From Candidatus Scalindua sp. (GTDB lineage: Bacteria; Planctomycetota; Brocadiia; Brocadiales; Scalinduaceae): a DNA stretch of 44,518 nucleotides. Below are positions 1-9,651 of this stretch, piece by piece (the stretch's first letter is position 1; each line of letters opens with the position of its first letter). The translations under genes were made by a program, and so were the position numbers. The notes under the pieces were generated by a model. That model made no database searches and was not told the origin of the DNA. It saw nothing but the letters and a program-made list of their open reading frames with translations. The stretch lies in assembly GCA_018670825.1 (NCBI GenBank), contig JABHIW010000019.1:1-44518 (forward strand), read 5' to 3'.

Positions 1-400
1 GCCATACTTCAAGTTCGATCAGAAGGATAAAGTTTGGACTTTTTTTTAGAATGACTTTTTCTGTTATCCAGCTTAAATCGAGAGGAAAATAAAAAACATT
101 TTTGTTTGAGAAGTTTCTCTCCGCGACAGAGAAGCCTGTATTTGTAGTCGCCGATATAAATGTTTCCCATTCAGGGAATTCCTCATCAATCCTCTCAATA
201 ATACTTTTTGCCGTAATGACTTCACCCACAGATGCTCCATGCACCCAGATTCCCGGTTTGCTGCTTAGCCTTTCCGACATTATTCCAAATCTTTGATCCA
301 ACCCGGAACGATAACGTTTGCTTGTTAATATTTTGAATAATAAATACGGTGAGCCTAATAAAGATGCGGTTAGATAAACTGAATCAAAGATTAATGGCAT
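1..400 (-). CDS. waaA: 3-deoxy-D-manno-octulosonic acid (Kdo) transferase, N-terminal part
   Basis: Reading the minus strand from the ATG at 400 gives about 133 residues before the window ends, so only the N-terminal domain is present. Visible family marks are the stretch W-V-H-G-A-S-V-G-E near residue 50, which carries the glutamate expected to act as catalytic base, and L-I-E-L-E-V-W at the very edge, matching the L-x-E-x-E-x-W stretch of WaaA/KdtA. The N-terminus is hydrophobic, as in these membrane-anchored enzymes. The enzyme transfers Kdo from CMP-Kdo to lipid A precursor at the cytoplasmic face of the inner membrane, so the organism probably makes LPS. It begins 62 bases after the secA stop on the same strand, so co-transcription is likely. 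The C-terminal half lies outside the window. Confidence 0.88.
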   Translation of the reverse strand, partial: MPLIFDSVYLTASLLGSPYLLFKILTSKRYRSGLDQRFGIMSERLSSKPGIWVHGASVGEVITAKSIIERIDEEFPEWETFISATTNTGFSVAERNFSNKNVFYFPLDLSWITEKVILKKSPNFILLIELEVW

Positions 401-462
401 CTTGTTACGTTCATTGATATTTGAATAATAATTAATGTAAAGATACTGCCGTTACAGGATCA

Positions 463-3069
463 TCAGCTTTTGCCACAGCATTGTTTATATTTTTTTCCGC
501 TCCCACAGGGACAAGGCTGATTCCTTCCGACTTTAGCACCGGCACGAATTGGTTCAGGCCTCTGTTCGGCTTGACCACTATTGGTTGTCATTGCCTCATC
601 TCTTACCCTTTTTGGGGCTGGAATTTCAGGCATAGTATTTTGAGAGTCCTGATAGACAAAGTTGTCAGCATTCCATACGTTTTTGGTATCTATTGTTTCC
701 GGCCTGACCCGCAACTTAAATATAAGGTCCGTAACTTCTTCCCTGATAGAGGACATCATGCTTTCGAACATTATCAGCGCCTCGCGTTTGTATTCTATCT
801 TTGGGTCAACCTGGGCGTAACCTCTGAGCCCTATACCTGATTTAAGGTGGTCCATTGCATAGAGATGGTCCTTCCATTTGTTGTCGACTTTTTCAAGTAA
901 AAGAATTTGCTCAACTTTTCTGAGTTCTTCTTCACCGATTTCCTTCTGTTTCTCATCATAAGCTTCACAGGCAGTATCAAGTAACAGGTCTTCTATATTT
1001 CCCTTTGTTTCTACATTGTGTGCTTTTAAGTCGATATTTATCCCGAATTTATGTTTATACCAGTCAAGAAGGCTATCCATTTCCCACTCGTCAGTGTGTA
1101 ATTTTGGATTGATATAGTAGTCTATTGTCTCCACGATGCTTTCTTCAATCATTCTAAGCAGGTCTTCCCGAAGGGCTTCCTGTGCAAGGACCCTTTGCCT
1201 CCATGTGTAAATAGTCTTCCTTTGTTCGTCCATCACTTCGTCATACTCAAGAAGATTCTTACGTATTTCAAAATTATGCTGTTCAACCTTTTTTTGTGCT
1301 CTTTCGATTGATTTGGATACCATTGAGTGTTCTATTGCCATGCCATCAGTCATGCCAAATTTCCTTAGTATACCGCCTACTCTCTCCGGTGCGAAGATGC
1401 GCATCAAGTCGTCTTCGAGTGAGACGTAAAATCGTGATGATCCGGGGTCTCCCTGGCGTCCTGTACGACCTCGCAATTGATTATCAATACGCCGTGCCTC
1501 ATGTCTTTCTGTTCCTATTACATGGAGACCACCCAATTCTTTCACTCCTTCGCCCAAGACAATGTCTGTACCTCTTCCGGCCATGTTTGTCGCGATAGTA
1601 ACATTTCCTTTTTGTCCGGCCTTTGCAATTATTGCTGCTTCCCGTTCATGATTTTTTGCGTTGAGAACTTCGTGTTCTATGCCACGCCGTCTGAGCGCAT
1701 TGCTGAACATTTCGGACTTTTCTATTGAAATAGTTCCGACTAGTATGGGCTGGCCTTTTTCGTTCACTTCTGCTATTTCTTCAACTGTGGCATTTTCCTT
1801 TTCTTTTCCCGTGCCATAGATTCTGTCCGGATAGTGTTGACGTTGTAAAGGTTTGTTTGTTGGTATAACATCGACTCCCAATCCGTATATCTTGGCAAAT
1901 TCAGCAGCTTCGGTAAAAGCCGTACCCGTCATCCCTGAAAGTTTATTATAGAGACGGTAAAAATTCTGAAGTGTAATTGTGGCAAGTGTCTGACTCTCTT
2001 CTTTTATCTTTAGATGCTCTTTTGCCTGAATGGCCTGGTGAAGTCCGTCACTCCACATTCTGCCTTCCATCAATCTTCCTGTAAATTCATCTACGATGAT
2101 AACATCTTTTTCCTGTACAACGTAATCTGTATCCTTTATAAACAGCGAGTGAGCACGCAGGCTCTGTTCAATATAGTGAGGCCAGTCCATGTGAATGTCA
2201 GAATATATACTGTCGACACCAAGTTCTTTTTCTACAATACTAATTCCTTCATCAGTTAAATTTGTACTCTTTTCCTTCTCTTTTACTTCGTAATGTTTGC
2301 CCGGTTTCAACTTCCTGGCAATCTTGTCAGCAGTAAAGTATTTTTCTGTTGATTCATCAGATGGTCCTGAGATTATGAGGGGTGTCCTTGCCTCGTCGAT
2401 CAGGATACTGTCAACCTCATCAACAATGGCGTAGTTTAATGTCCCCTGTACCTGTTCTTCAAGGTGAGTTCTCATATTGTCCCGTAGGTAATCAAAACCA
2501 AACTCATTATTGGTTCCATAAGTGATATCCGAATTATAAGCGGCCCTTTTATCATCGTAGCTCTGATTGCTTTGTATCGCACCTGCTGAAAGGCCCAGAA
2601 ATTCATACATTGGTAACATCCAATTCATATCTCTATTGGCGAGATAGTCGTTTACGGTAACGACGTGAACACCTTTACCCCCAAGGGAATTGAGATAAGC
2701 CGGTAATGTCGCGACAAGTGTTTTACCTTCACCTGTTGTCATCTCCGCAATGTTTCCTCTATGTAATACAATTCCTCCAATCAGCTGAACATCAAAATGC
2801 CTCATGGTCTTGTCCGGGCTGTCAGCATTGGGTACTAATAACACCCTTCTGCTACCCTCTCTGGCAACGGCAAAAGCCTCCGGCAAGAGGTCATCCAATG
2901 TCTCTCCGGCAGCAAGCCTTTCCCTGAAAGTGTCAGTCTTTTGTCTGATTTCTGCATCTGTTAACGCTTGTAAACCGCTTTCAAGCGAATTTATATGGTC
3001 TACTGTCGGCTTCAGGCTTTTTAAAATCCGGTCGCTGGCCGTACCAAACATTTTTGTAAATATACTCAT
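463..3069 (-). CDS. secA: Preprotein translocase ATPase SecA
   Basis: The 868 residues match full-length SecA (E. coli has about 900). Visible motifs are Walker A M-T-T-G-E-G-K-T at about 110-117, Walker B/DEAD region I-V-D-E-V-D-S-I-L-I-D-E-A-R-T-P-L near 215-230, the helicase II block N-M-A-G-R-G-T-D-I, G-R-T-G-R-Q-G-D-P-G, and a C-terminal zinc/SecB-binding tail C-P-C-G-S-G-K-K-Y-K-Q-C-C. SecA drives post-translational export through SecYEG. An oddity is about a dozen extra residues (around 77-89, including V-P-N-A-D-S-P-D) just before the R-H-F-D-V-Q-L block, compared with the E. coli sequence as I recall it; this may be a lineage-specific indel. It lies upstream of waaA and diverges from the TauE/SafE gene. 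Confidence 0.97.
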   Translation of the reverse strand: MSIFTKMFGTASDRILKSLKPTVDHINSLESGLQALTDAEIRQKTDTFRERLAAGETLDDLLPEAFAVAREGSRRVLLVPNADSPDKTMRHFDVQLIGGIVLHRGNIAEMTTGEGKTLVATLPAYLNSLGGKGVHVVTVNDYLANRDMNWMLPMYEFLGLSAGAIQSNQSYDDKRAAYNSDITYGTNNEFGFDYLRDNMRTHLEEQVQGTLNYAIVDEVDSILIDEARTPLIISGPSDESTEKYFTADKIARKLKPGKHYEVKEKEKSTNLTDEGISIVEKELGVDSIYSDIHMDWPHYIEQSLRAHSLFIKDTDYVVQEKDVIIVDEFTGRLMEGRMWSDGLHQAIQAKEHLKIKEESQTLATITLQNFYRLYNKLSGMTGTAFTEAAEFAKIYGLGVDVIPTNKPLQRQHYPDRIYGTGKEKENATVEEIAEVNEKGQPILVGTISIEKSEMFSNALRRRGIEHEVLNAKNHEREAAIIAKAGQKGNVTIATNMAGRGTDIVLGEGVKELGGLHVIGTERHEARRIDNQLRGRTGRQGDPGSSRFYVSLEDDLMRIFAPERVGGILRKFGMTDGMAIEHSMVSKSIERAQKKVEQHNFEIRKNLLEYDEVMDEQRKTIYTWRQRVLAQEALREDLLRMIEESIVETIDYYINPKLHTDEWEMDSLLDWYKHKFGINIDLKAHNVETKGNIEDLLLDTACEAYDEKQKEIGEEELRKVEQILLLEKVDNKWKDHLYAMDHLKSGIGLRGYAQVDPKIEYKREALIMFESMMSSIREEVTDLIFKLRVRPETIDTKNVWNADNFVYQDSQNTMPEIPAPKRVRDEAMTTNSGQAEQRPEPIRAGAKVGRNQPCPCGSGKKYKQCCGKS

Positions 3070-3355
3070 TATTATGGTTTATGTCTGAAAAATTGCAAAA
3101 TTAAATTAAACCAAATTTAAGAAAAAGTGTCAACTCAAATTAGAAAGTCAACATGCTCAAATAAAGCGTTATCTTCTACCGATATCATCAACTCAGACGT
3201 GCAGTCTACCTGTTTATTGCATGATTTTCATCTTATTTTTATCAGAGAAGAGAAAAACAAAATTAGAATAATAATGTGTAGTATGCTACTATTTCAAAAA
3301 AATATATAAAGATTCATCGTATTTGACTATAGCTTTTGATGTATATTATTAAATC

Positions 3356-4087
3356 ATGCCTGTAACGTTTATCACAACACTGGTATTAAGTATCGCATCC
3401 CTTCTGGCAGCCATTATCGGAGGAGCTACCGGATTGGGTGGAGGCACACTTTTGCTGGCAATAATCATGATGTTAGTCAGCACTGAATATGTTATCCCCT
3501 TACATGCCGCTTTGCAGTTTATCAGTAACGGTACTCGCGTTACCATTTTTTGGAAAAATGTTAACTGGGGGATCACGGGGTATTTTATGGTGGGCATCCT
3601 TCCCGGAGTTTTGCTTGGGATTTATACGTTTACCTTGCTGGATAAGTCTACCATACGCTTGGTTATGGCCCTGTTTATCCTTCTTTCTGTTCATTTACCA
3701 AAATTCAAATCAAGTGGTGATACCAATTTGAGAATATTTATTCCGGTAGGTTTTGTCTCAGGAGTAATTGGAATATTTTTTGGAGCAATTGGACCTTTTA
3801 TTTCACCATTCTTTCTCCGGAACGATATATTAAAGGAAGAACTTGTGGCTACTAAAGCTACTGTTCAATTTATTTCACATTTCCTGAAAATTCCATTGTT
3901 CGGTTTCATCGGGATTAACGTTTTTCATTACTGGCCTTTAATCCTGATCCTCAGTATTTTCTTAATTACGGGTACTCTTATCGGGAAGAAGTTACTCAAC
4001 AAGCTTTCAAAGAAACATTTTAAAAATATTTTCAAAATCCTTCTTACGCTGATAGCTATTCGAATGCTGGTGGGATATTTTGTTTGA
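3356..4087 (+). CDS. TauE/SafE (TSUP) family membrane permease
   Basis: This 243-residue, strongly hydrophobic protein has about seven to eight predicted membrane segments. Near the N-terminus it has the glycine-rich G-G-A-T-G-L-G-G-G-T stretch, followed by P-L-H-A-A-L-Q-F-I-S-N, typical of the first half of the TauE/SafE (TSUP) fold. A second related half starts near residue 120 with G-V-I-G-I-F-F-G-A-I-G-P. The family includes exporters or importers of sulfite, sulfonates and other small organic anions; the substrate cannot be read from sequence. The gene stands alone, diverging from secA and converging on carB, so context does not help. Start at 3356 chosen because the signal-anchor-like first helix begins there. 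Confidence 0.85.
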   Translation: MPVTFITTLVLSIASLLAAIIGGATGLGGGTLLLAIIMMLVSTEYVIPLHAALQFISNGTRVTIFWKNVNWGITGYFMVGILPGVLLGIYTFTLLDKSTIRLVMALFILLSVHLPKFKSSGDTNLRIFIPVGFVSGVIGIFFGAIGPFISPFFLRNDILKEELVATKATVQFISHFLKIPLFGFIGINVFHYWPLILILSIFLITGTLIGKKLLNKLSKKHFKNIFKILLTLIAIRMLVGYFV

Positions 4088-4121
4088 ACCGGCACTTAAG
4101 AATCAGAAATAGTCAGCAGGT

Positions 4122-4145
4122 AAAAAATACCCAACCACAGGGTAT
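4122..4145 (-). terminator. Putative intrinsic terminator after carB
   Basis: Read on the minus strand, a 6-bp stem A-T-A-C-C-C / G-G-G-T-A-T (4140-4145 with 4127-4132) and a 7-base loop are followed at once by a T run (A run at 4122-4126 on the plus strand). It lies about 95 bases beyond the carB stop. The stem is short, so confidence is moderate. Confidence 0.5.
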
Positions 4146-4239
4146 ATCCATCTAATAATGGATAAAGGTGGATTTGTTACCGCTTAATGAACCATGCAAG
4201 GCTGGGTTTCGGGTTCGTTGTTAAAAGCGTTACCGATGT

Positions 4240-7200
4240 TTAAATGTGATATTCTTGAATCGACTTAACATCCAGTTCACCATTTATCATGGACCTGATG
4301 GCACTTTCAGTGGCGATAGCGCCCTGTACGGTTGTGAAGTAAGGAATGCCTGATATAATTGCGTTCCGCCGTATATTATAAGATTTTTTTTGTGATATTT
4401 TCCCTTCGGCGGTATTAATTACCATTTGAATATCATTGTTTTTCAAATGATCTATCACGTTAGGACGTCCTTCACATTCTTTCAGGACAGTGGTTACAGG
4501 AGTGCCTTTTTCCGCGATGGCTCTCGCTGTCCCTCCAGTAGCTGAAATTTTAAAACCTAAATTGTGAAGTTTATGGGCAATATCTGCTATAGTGGCTTTG
4601 TCTTTATCCTTGACACTTATAAAAACGGTACCAGCCAGAGGAAGCCCTCCTTCTACAGCCATCTGTGCTTTGGCAAACGCTTTCCCGAAATCAGTATCAA
4701 TTCCCATTACTTCGCCAGTTGATTTCATTTCTGGCCCAAGAATGGTATCTGTACCATGAAATCTGACAAAGGGAAAGACCGCCTCTTTTACGGCAACATG
4801 GTTGTTTTTCCTATTATTGTTTATATTCAACTCTTTTAGTTTACGTCCGGCAATAACCTGAGCGGCTATTTTTGCCAGAGGAATACCAATTGCCTTACTG
4901 ACAAAAGGTATTGTTCTCGATCCACGGGGATTTACTTCCAGGACATAAACCTCATCGTCTTTAACAGCAAATTGAATATTAATAATGCCAAGGACTTTCA
5001 TCTCTATGGCCATGGCCCGTGTTTGGACCTTTATTCTTTCAATAACCTCTTCTTTCACTGAATAAGGAGGCAATGAGCATGCGCTATCTCCTGAATGCAC
5101 ACCGGCTTCTTCTATGTGCTCCATGACACCACCGATAAAAACATCTTCTCCGTCACATACCGCATCAACATCTATCTCTATCGCGTCCTCCAGGAATTTA
5201 TCTATTAAAACCGGATGTTCAGGAGAAACGTCAACAGCATGCGTCATGTACTCTTCAAGTTCATCCTCATCAAAGACCACCCTCATAGCCCTGCCACCCA
5301 AAACATATGAAGGTCTTATCAAAACCGGATAAGCTATTGAAGCCGCAATTACTTTGGCTTCTGCGAATGACCTTGCATTCCCGTTTTTTGGCTGTAAGAG
5401 ACCGAGCTTGGAAAGTAATGAAGCAAACCTTTCCCGGTTCTCCGCCATATCAATGCTGTCCGGTGAAGTACCAAGAATCTTAACTCCCGCATTGAATAAC
5501 GGTACAGCTAGTTTCAACGGAGTCTGACCTCCAAACTGCACAATAACACCTTCCGGTTTCTCTTTCTCAACTATTTCAAATACGTCCTCAAAGGTAAGAG
5601 GCTCAAAATATAATCTATCAGATATATCGTAATCGGTACTTACCGTTTCCGGATTACAATTAACCATGATTGCTTCAAATCCCATCTCTTTTAAGGCCAT
5701 TACTCCATGCACACAACAATAGTCAAATTCGATACCCTGTCCAATGCGGTTAGGACCACTGCCCAGGATAATTATTTTCTTCTTTGATGTAGGGTTAGCT
5801 TCGCATTCCTCTTCGTAGGTGGAATAGAGGTAAGGTGTGTATGCTTGAAATTCTGCCGCGCAGGTATCCACTACCTTAAACACAGGACGGATATTGTTCT
5901 GCCAACGACAATTTCGGATATCAGACTCGCTTGCATTTAGCAAATTAGCCAACCGAATGTCGGAAATGCCGTATTGTTTTGCCTTCTTTAAAAGAACGGG
6001 ATCTATTAGAGATTCAGTATCATTTTCTGAGGTGGTTGATAAATCGTTTGATTTATGTTGGTATTTAATCTCCTCTTCCACTTCTAGGATTTGTTCTATA
6101 TTATAAAGAAACCATTTATCAATCCTGGTAACTTCATGGATCTCATCAATATTCATTCCCATACGTAAACCGTCCACAACAGACCATATTCTATCCCACG
6201 AAGGATTTAACAGATATTTTTCTATAAATTCTTTTTTCTCTGAATCGTTCAGGACTGTTTTACTATGATGTTCACAAAATCCGTAGCGGTTGATTTCCAG
6301 AGACCTTATTGCTTTACCCAGAGACTCTTTAAATGTACGTCCTATGGCCATTACTTCGCCAACTGATTTCATGTGAGTGGTAAGTGTCTGGTTAGCATCA
6401 GGGAATTTTTCGAAGTTAAATTTAGGGATTTTAACTACACAATAATCAATAGAAGGCTCAAAAGAGGCTGGTGTATAACGTGTAATATCATTGGGTATCT
6501 CATCAAGTGTATAACCTACTGCCAGTTTTGCGGCAATCTTTGCAATCGGGAAGCCAGTTGCCTTGGAAGCCAGAGCGGAACTCCTCGATACTCTTGGATT
6601 CATTTCAATCGCAATTAATTCACCGTTAGCCGGATTTATTGCAAATTGAACATTAGACCCCCCCGTTTCAACCCCGATCTCGCGAATGATCCTAATTGCA
6701 GCATCTCTCATTATCTGATATTCCTTATCAGTAAGTGTCTGTGCCGGTGCCACGGTTATGCTGTCACCGGTATGGACACCCATGGGATCAAGATTTTCTA
6801 TGGAGCAGATTATTACAACATTGTCTTTGCGGTCTCTCATCACCTCCAGTTCATACTCTTTCCATCCCAGGACAGACCTTTCTATGAGTACTTCATGAAC
6901 GGGACTTGCTTCGAGAGCGAAGTTGACGTACTCTTCTAATTCCTCAATGTTATAAGCAACATTGCCACCTATACCTCCCATGGTAAATGATGGTCGAATG
7001 ATTATGGGAAACTTTATCTCTTTCGCGATCTCCTTCGCCTCTCTTATAGATTTGGCGTTGCCGCTTGCCGGCACCTGGATACCTATATTGCTCATGGCCT
7101 CTTTAAACTGTTTTCTATTTTCAGCCTTGTGTATGGCGTCCAGTTTAGCGCCTATCAGCTCTACATTATATTTTTTCAGAATGCCTTCTTCGGCCAGACT

Positions 7201-7500
7201 TACGGAAAGGTTCAGTCCCGTCTGTCCTCCCAATGTTGGAAGCAGGGCATCTGGCCTTTCTTTATGTATAATTTTTGTTAATATTTCAGTAGTCATCGGT
7301 TCGATGTATGTACTGTCTGCAACATCGGGGTCCGTCATTATTGTAGCAGGGTTACTATTTACGAGTACGATTTCATAACCATCTTCTTTCAGTGCCCTGC
7401 ATGCCTGGGTACCGGAGTAATCAAATTCACATGCTTGTCCTATTACGATTGGACCTGATCCAATTATGAGTATTTTTTTAATATCAGTTCTTTTCGGCAT
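4240..7500 (-). CDS. carB: Carbamoyl-phosphate synthase large chain
   Basis: At 1086 residues this is the usual length for CarB. It has two homologous ATP-grasp halves, starting with [17 protein letters not shown] near residue 14 and [15 protein letters not shown] near residue 590. Each has an R-P-S-(F/Y)-x-(M/L)-G-G phosphate-binding segment and an E-x-N-P-R metal-binding block ([16 protein letters not shown]). The last 150 residues form an MGS-like allosteric domain (I-S-A-T-G-G-T-A). The enzyme makes carbamoyl phosphate from bicarbonate, ammonia and 2 ATP for pyrimidine and arginine synthesis, using ammonia channelled from CarA. It follows carA on the same strand with a 79-base gap that holds a dispersed repeat. 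Confidence 0.97.
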   Translation of the reverse strand: MPKRTDIKKILIIGSGPIVIGQACEFDYSGTQACRALKEDGYEIVLVNSNPATIMTDPDVADSTYIEPMTTEILTKIIHKERPDALLPTLGGQTGLNLSVSLAEEGILKKYNVELIGAKLDAIHKAENRKQFKEAMSNIGIQVPASGNAKSIREAKEIAKEIKFPIIIRPSFTMGGIGGNVAYNIEELEEYVNFALEASPVHEVLIERSVLGWKEYELEVMRDRKDNVVIICSIENLDPMGVHTGDSITVAPAQTLTDKEYQIMRDAAIRIIREIGVETGGSNVQFAINPANGELIAIEMNPRVSRSSALASKATGFPIAKIAAKLAVGYTLDEIPNDITRYTPASFEPSIDYCVVKIPKFNFEKFPDANQTLTTHMKSVGEVMAIGRTFKESLGKAIRSLEINRYGFCEHHSKTVLNDSEKKEFIEKYLLNPSWDRIWSVVDGLRMGMNIDEIHEVTRIDKWFLYNIEQILEVEEEIKYQHKSNDLSTTSENDTESLIDPVLLKKAKQYGISDIRLANLLNASESDIRNCRWQNNIRPVFKVVDTCAAEFQAYTPYLYSTYEEECEANPTSKKKIIILGSGPNRIGQGIEFDYCCVHGVMALKEMGFEAIMVNCNPETVSTDYDISDRLYFEPLTFEDVFEIVEKEKPEGVIVQFGGQTPLKLAVPLFNAGVKILGTSPDSIDMAENRERFASLLSKLGLLQPKNGNARSFAEAKVIAASIAYPVLIRPSYVLGGRAMRVVFDEDELEEYMTHAVDVSPEHPVLIDKFLEDAIEIDVDAVCDGEDVFIGGVMEHIEEAGVHSGDSACSLPPYSVKEEVIERIKVQTRAMAIEMKVLGIINIQFAVKDDEVYVLEVNPRGSRTIPFVSKAIGIPLAKIAAQVIAGRKLKELNINNNRKNNHVAVKEAVFPFVRFHGTDTILGPEMKSTGEVMGIDTDFGKAFAKAQMAVEGGLPLAGTVFISVKDKDKATIADIAHKLHNLGFKISATGGTARAIAEKGTPVTTVLKECEGRPNVIDHLKNNDIQMVINTAEGKISQKKSYNIRRNAIISGIPYFTTVQGAIATESAIRSMINGELDVKSIQEYHI

Positions 7501-7513
7501 ATTATTATTAAAA

Positions 7514-7606
7514 CCAAAATTGAGTGATTCTATTTTCTATAGTATAGTTGCCGCTAGACTTCCTGCCCGACTTCAACATTCAGGCGGAGTCTGCACTTCT
7601 CATCAT
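7514..7606 (+). repeat. Copy C of the AAATTGAG-type MITE family, truncated, overlapping the end of carA
   Basis: The left end C-C-A-A-A-A-T-T-G-A-G-T-G-A-T-T matches the left terminus of the copy at 20507. Next come GCCGC(T)AGACT, CCTGCCCGA and an opposing GGCGGA, as in the copies at 9538 and 38405. The right part runs into carA coding sequence and no right terminal repeat can be seen. It lies in the carA-carB gap and, on the minus strand, encodes the last few residues and the stop of carA. Confidence 0.6.
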
Positions 7607-8746
7607 TTCGATGAATTCATTAAACATATAACTTGAATCGTGCGGCCCTGGTGATGCCTCAGGGTGATACTGGACTGAAAAAACCGGTACATCCAGACAC
7701 CTTAATCCTTCGATGGATTTATCATTAAGGTTTATGTGGGTAATTTCGACTTTGCCAAATCTGTCGCTCTGTCCATTGCTCAATGATTCTCCGTCGACGG
7801 CAAAACAATGATTCTGGGAAGTGATGGCCACTTTTTTTGTCCTTAAATCCATGACAGGCTGGTTGCCGCCATGATGTCCAAACTTCAATTTAAATGTTTT
7901 GTATCCCAATGCCTGTGCTATGATTTGATTACCCAAACATATGCCCATAACCGGTTTTTTGCCTATTATATCGGTTATATTTTCAACCATATACGGTACT
8001 GCAGCCGGGTCTCCGGGGCCATTAGAAACAACAACACCATCAGGCTTCATTGACAAAACTTCCTTTGCGCTGGTACCGGCTGGTACCACGGTTACATCAC
8101 AATTAAGATTTTTCAACATCCTCAGAATGTTGTATTTAACACCACAATCATAGACTATTACTTTATACTGTTTATTATTTCCCGGTTGTTCGTGGGTACT
8201 TCCACTTATCATGCCAAGATCTATTTCCGCTTCTTCCCATTGGTAAGTTTTTTGGCAAGTAACCACTTTGACCAGGTCTTTGCCCTCAAGGCCGGACAAT
8301 CCATTAGCCTTGGAAACAAGGTGTTGATGGTCGGTGTCTACAGTAGATATTATTCCCACCTGTTCACCGTTATCCCTTATATGTCTTGTAAGGGCTCTTG
8401 TGTCTATTCCCTGGATTCCTATTATCCCTCTGTTTTTTAAGAATTCGTCCAGACTAATTTTTGAACGCCAATTGCTGGGGAATGGGCTAAGTTCTTTAAT
8501 GATAAACCCTTCCACCGATGGTTGAATAGATTCATGGTCTTCCTCACAGATACCATAGTTACCTATCAATGGGTAGGTCATATTTACGATCTGTCCTTTG
8601 TAAGAAGGATCGGTAAGTATTTCCTGATATCCGGTGATACTGGTATTGAACACTATTTCACCTGATGTTTCCCCTTTTGCACCGAAGGAAACTCCCTCAT
8701 AAATCTTTCCGTCTGCGAGAGCAAGAATAGCCTTTTCTGTTTTCAT
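7580..8746 (-). CDS. carA: Carbamoyl-phosphate synthase small chain (glutamine amidotransferase)
   Basis: This 388-residue protein has the CarA N-terminal domain (A-D-G-K-I-Y-E-G-V-S-F-G-A at 11-23; T-G-Y-Q-E-I-L-T-D-P-S-Y) and a class I glutamine amidotransferase domain. The nucleophile cysteine lies in M-G-I-C-L-G-N-Q, and the catalytic histidine and glutamate in Y-H-P-E-A-S-P-G-P. It hydrolyses glutamine and passes ammonia to CarB. It is the first gene of the carAB operon, with a putative promoter at 8793-8821 and a leader of about 40 bases. The last residues (S-A-D-S-A) and the stop codon fall in sequence that matches a dispersed repeat, so the natural C-terminus may have been replaced. 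Confidence 0.96.
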   Translation of the reverse strand: MKTEKAILALADGKIYEGVSFGAKGETSGEIVFNTSITGYQEILTDPSYKGQIVNMTYPLIGNYGICEEDHESIQPSVEGFIIKELSPFPSNWRSKISLDEFLKNRGIIGIQGIDTRALTRHIRDNGEQVGIISTVDTDHQHLVSKANGLSGLEGKDLVKVVTCQKTYQWEEAEIDLGMISGSTHEQPGNNKQYKVIVYDCGVKYNILRMLKNLNCDVTVVPAGTSAKEVLSMKPDGVVVSNGPGDPAAVPYMVENITDIIGKKPVMGICLGNQIIAQALGYKTFKLKFGHHGGNQPVMDLRTKKVAITSQNHCFAVDGESLSNGQSDRFGKVEITHINLNDKSIEGLRCLDVPVFSVQYHPEASPGPHDSSYMFNEFIEMMRSADSA

Positions 8747-8792
8747 CGTACAAAAATTACCTTATTTTCGATTATCTCAAAATATTTTTTAG

Positions 8793-8821
8793 ATAGTACT
8801 TGTTAGCAACTTAACTGTCAA
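8793..8821 (-). promoter_or_regulatory. Putative sigma-70 type promoter of carAB
   Basis: On the minus strand TTGACA (8821-8816) is followed after 17 bases by TACTAT (8798-8793), a good -35 and a fair -10. The predicted start near 8786 leaves a leader of about 40 bases before the carA ATG at 8746. The -35 lies inside a perfect inverted repeat shared with the divergent promoter. Confidence 0.55.
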
Positions 8822-8847
8822 GCTGGAGTATTTTTTAGCTTGACAGT
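8814..8847. repeat. Perfect 11-bp inverted repeat between carA and pgsA
   Basis: ACTGTCAAGCT (8814-8824) and AGCTTGACAGT (8837-8847) are exact reverse complements around a 12-base spacer that ends in six Ts. Each arm contains TTGACA reading outward, so the palindrome may be two back-to-back -35 boxes, an operator for a dimeric regulator, or both. It is not an obvious terminator: the T run lies in the loop. Confidence 0.8.
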
Positions 8848-8867
8848 AATTATGCGCTTGTTATCAT
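8840..8867 (+). promoter_or_regulatory. Putative sigma-70 type promoter of pgsA(-ribBA)
   Basis: TTGACA (8840-8845), 16 bases, then TATCAT (8862-8867): a perfect -35 and a -10 differing from consensus at one position. The start would be near 8874, giving a leader of about 95 bases before the pgsA ATG at 8971. It is the mirror of the carA promoter. Confidence 0.55.
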
Positions 8868-8970
8868 AACCTAGTACGTAGAAAAGTACTTAGGAAAAAA
8901 AATGTTGTTTTATAATAGATATAAGTTGATAAAAGAGTGTGTAGTCTGCGAATAAAAAAGGGAAAACTCT

Positions 8971-9540
8971 ATGCGCTCGGTGAACAAATGTCTGACGTTA
9001 CCAAATTTTATCAGCTTTGCAAGAATATGTTTTATCCCTCCTTTTGTTTTCTGCTTAATTCAGGTACAACATCATAACTTCTACAGATACATTGCATTAG
9101 GTGTGTTAATTATCATTGGATTAAGTGATGTTTTGGATGGATATCTTGCTCGGAAAAGAGGAGAAACAACAACTTTTGGTAAATATCTCGATCCCGCTGC
9201 GGACAAGCTGCTTCTGTTGATTGCCTGCTTTTTGCTCTCTTCAGGCAAACTTTGGTCCGGACCCAGATTCCCTGTATGGGTGCTGGCAGTAATTGTATGC
9301 AGAGAAATGCTTTTTTCGTTTGGGATGTTAGCGGTCTTTGTTACGATTAAACGAAAAATTAAATGGCAGCCTAATAAGCTGGGTAAACTGACTACATTTT
9401 TACAGATTACAGCAATTATTGCGGTACTGCTTGGGAATCACATCTCTCTGAATACCCTTGCAATTCTGTGGTGTGTGGTTGTTGCTGTTACTTTAATGTC
9501 AGCAGTAAATTATACCTATTTAGGCGTTAAGCAACTATAG
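8971..9540 (+). CDS. pgsA: CDP-diacylglycerol-glycerol-3-phosphate 3-phosphatidyltransferase-like protein
   Basis: This 189-residue membrane protein has the complete CDP-alcohol phosphotransferase signature D-x2-D-G-x2-A-R-x8-G-x3-D-x3-D, visible as D-V-L-D-G-Y-L-A-R then G-K-Y-L-D-P-A-A-D-K at about 53-78. The start T-L-P-N-F-I-S-F-A-R-I and length suit PgsA, which makes phosphatidylglycerol phosphate, although other CDP-alcohol transferases have the same signature. About four to five membrane segments are visible. It is followed 111 bases later by ribBA on the same strand. The extreme C-terminus abuts a dispersed repeat copy. Confidence 0.85.
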   Translation: MRSVNKCLTLPNFISFARICFIPPFVFCLIQVQHHNFYRYIALGVLIIIGLSDVLDGYLARKRGETTTFGKYLDPAADKLLLLIACFLLSSGKLWSGPRFPVWVLAVIVCREMLFSFGMLAVFVTIKRKIKWQPNKLGKLTTFLQITAIIAVLLGNHISLNTLAILWCVVVAVTLMSAVNYTYLGVKQL

Positions 9541-9602
9541 CCGCAGACTCCTGCCCGAATTAGCCGGGCGGGTTGTCCTGCGTTTTTCATCATCTGAGAG
9601 GT
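9538..9602 (+). repeat. Copy A of the AAATTGAG-type MITE family (partial)
   Basis: TAGCCGCAGACTCCTGCCCGA, an opposing GGGCGGG, then CTGCGTTTTTCATCATC match the inner part of the copies at 7514, 20507 and 38405. The GC-rich arms (CCTGCCCG / CGGGCGG) can form a hairpin. Terminal inverted repeats are not clear here. It begins at the pgsA stop codon and fills much of the pgsA-ribBA gap. Confidence 0.6.
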
Positions 9603-9651
9603 AAAGAGAAGTTTAATATTTTCATAGTGAAGATTAAGGAAGGTTTGGATT

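Noticed and set aside
3127..3309. 60-residue open frame between secA and the TauE/SafE gene
   Set aside because: Composition is not protein-like, no ribosome-binding site; treated as promoter region for the divergent genes.
9541..9651. FMN riboswitch before ribBA
   Set aside because: The conserved blocks of the RFN element are not present; the GC-rich hairpin belongs to the dispersed repeat.
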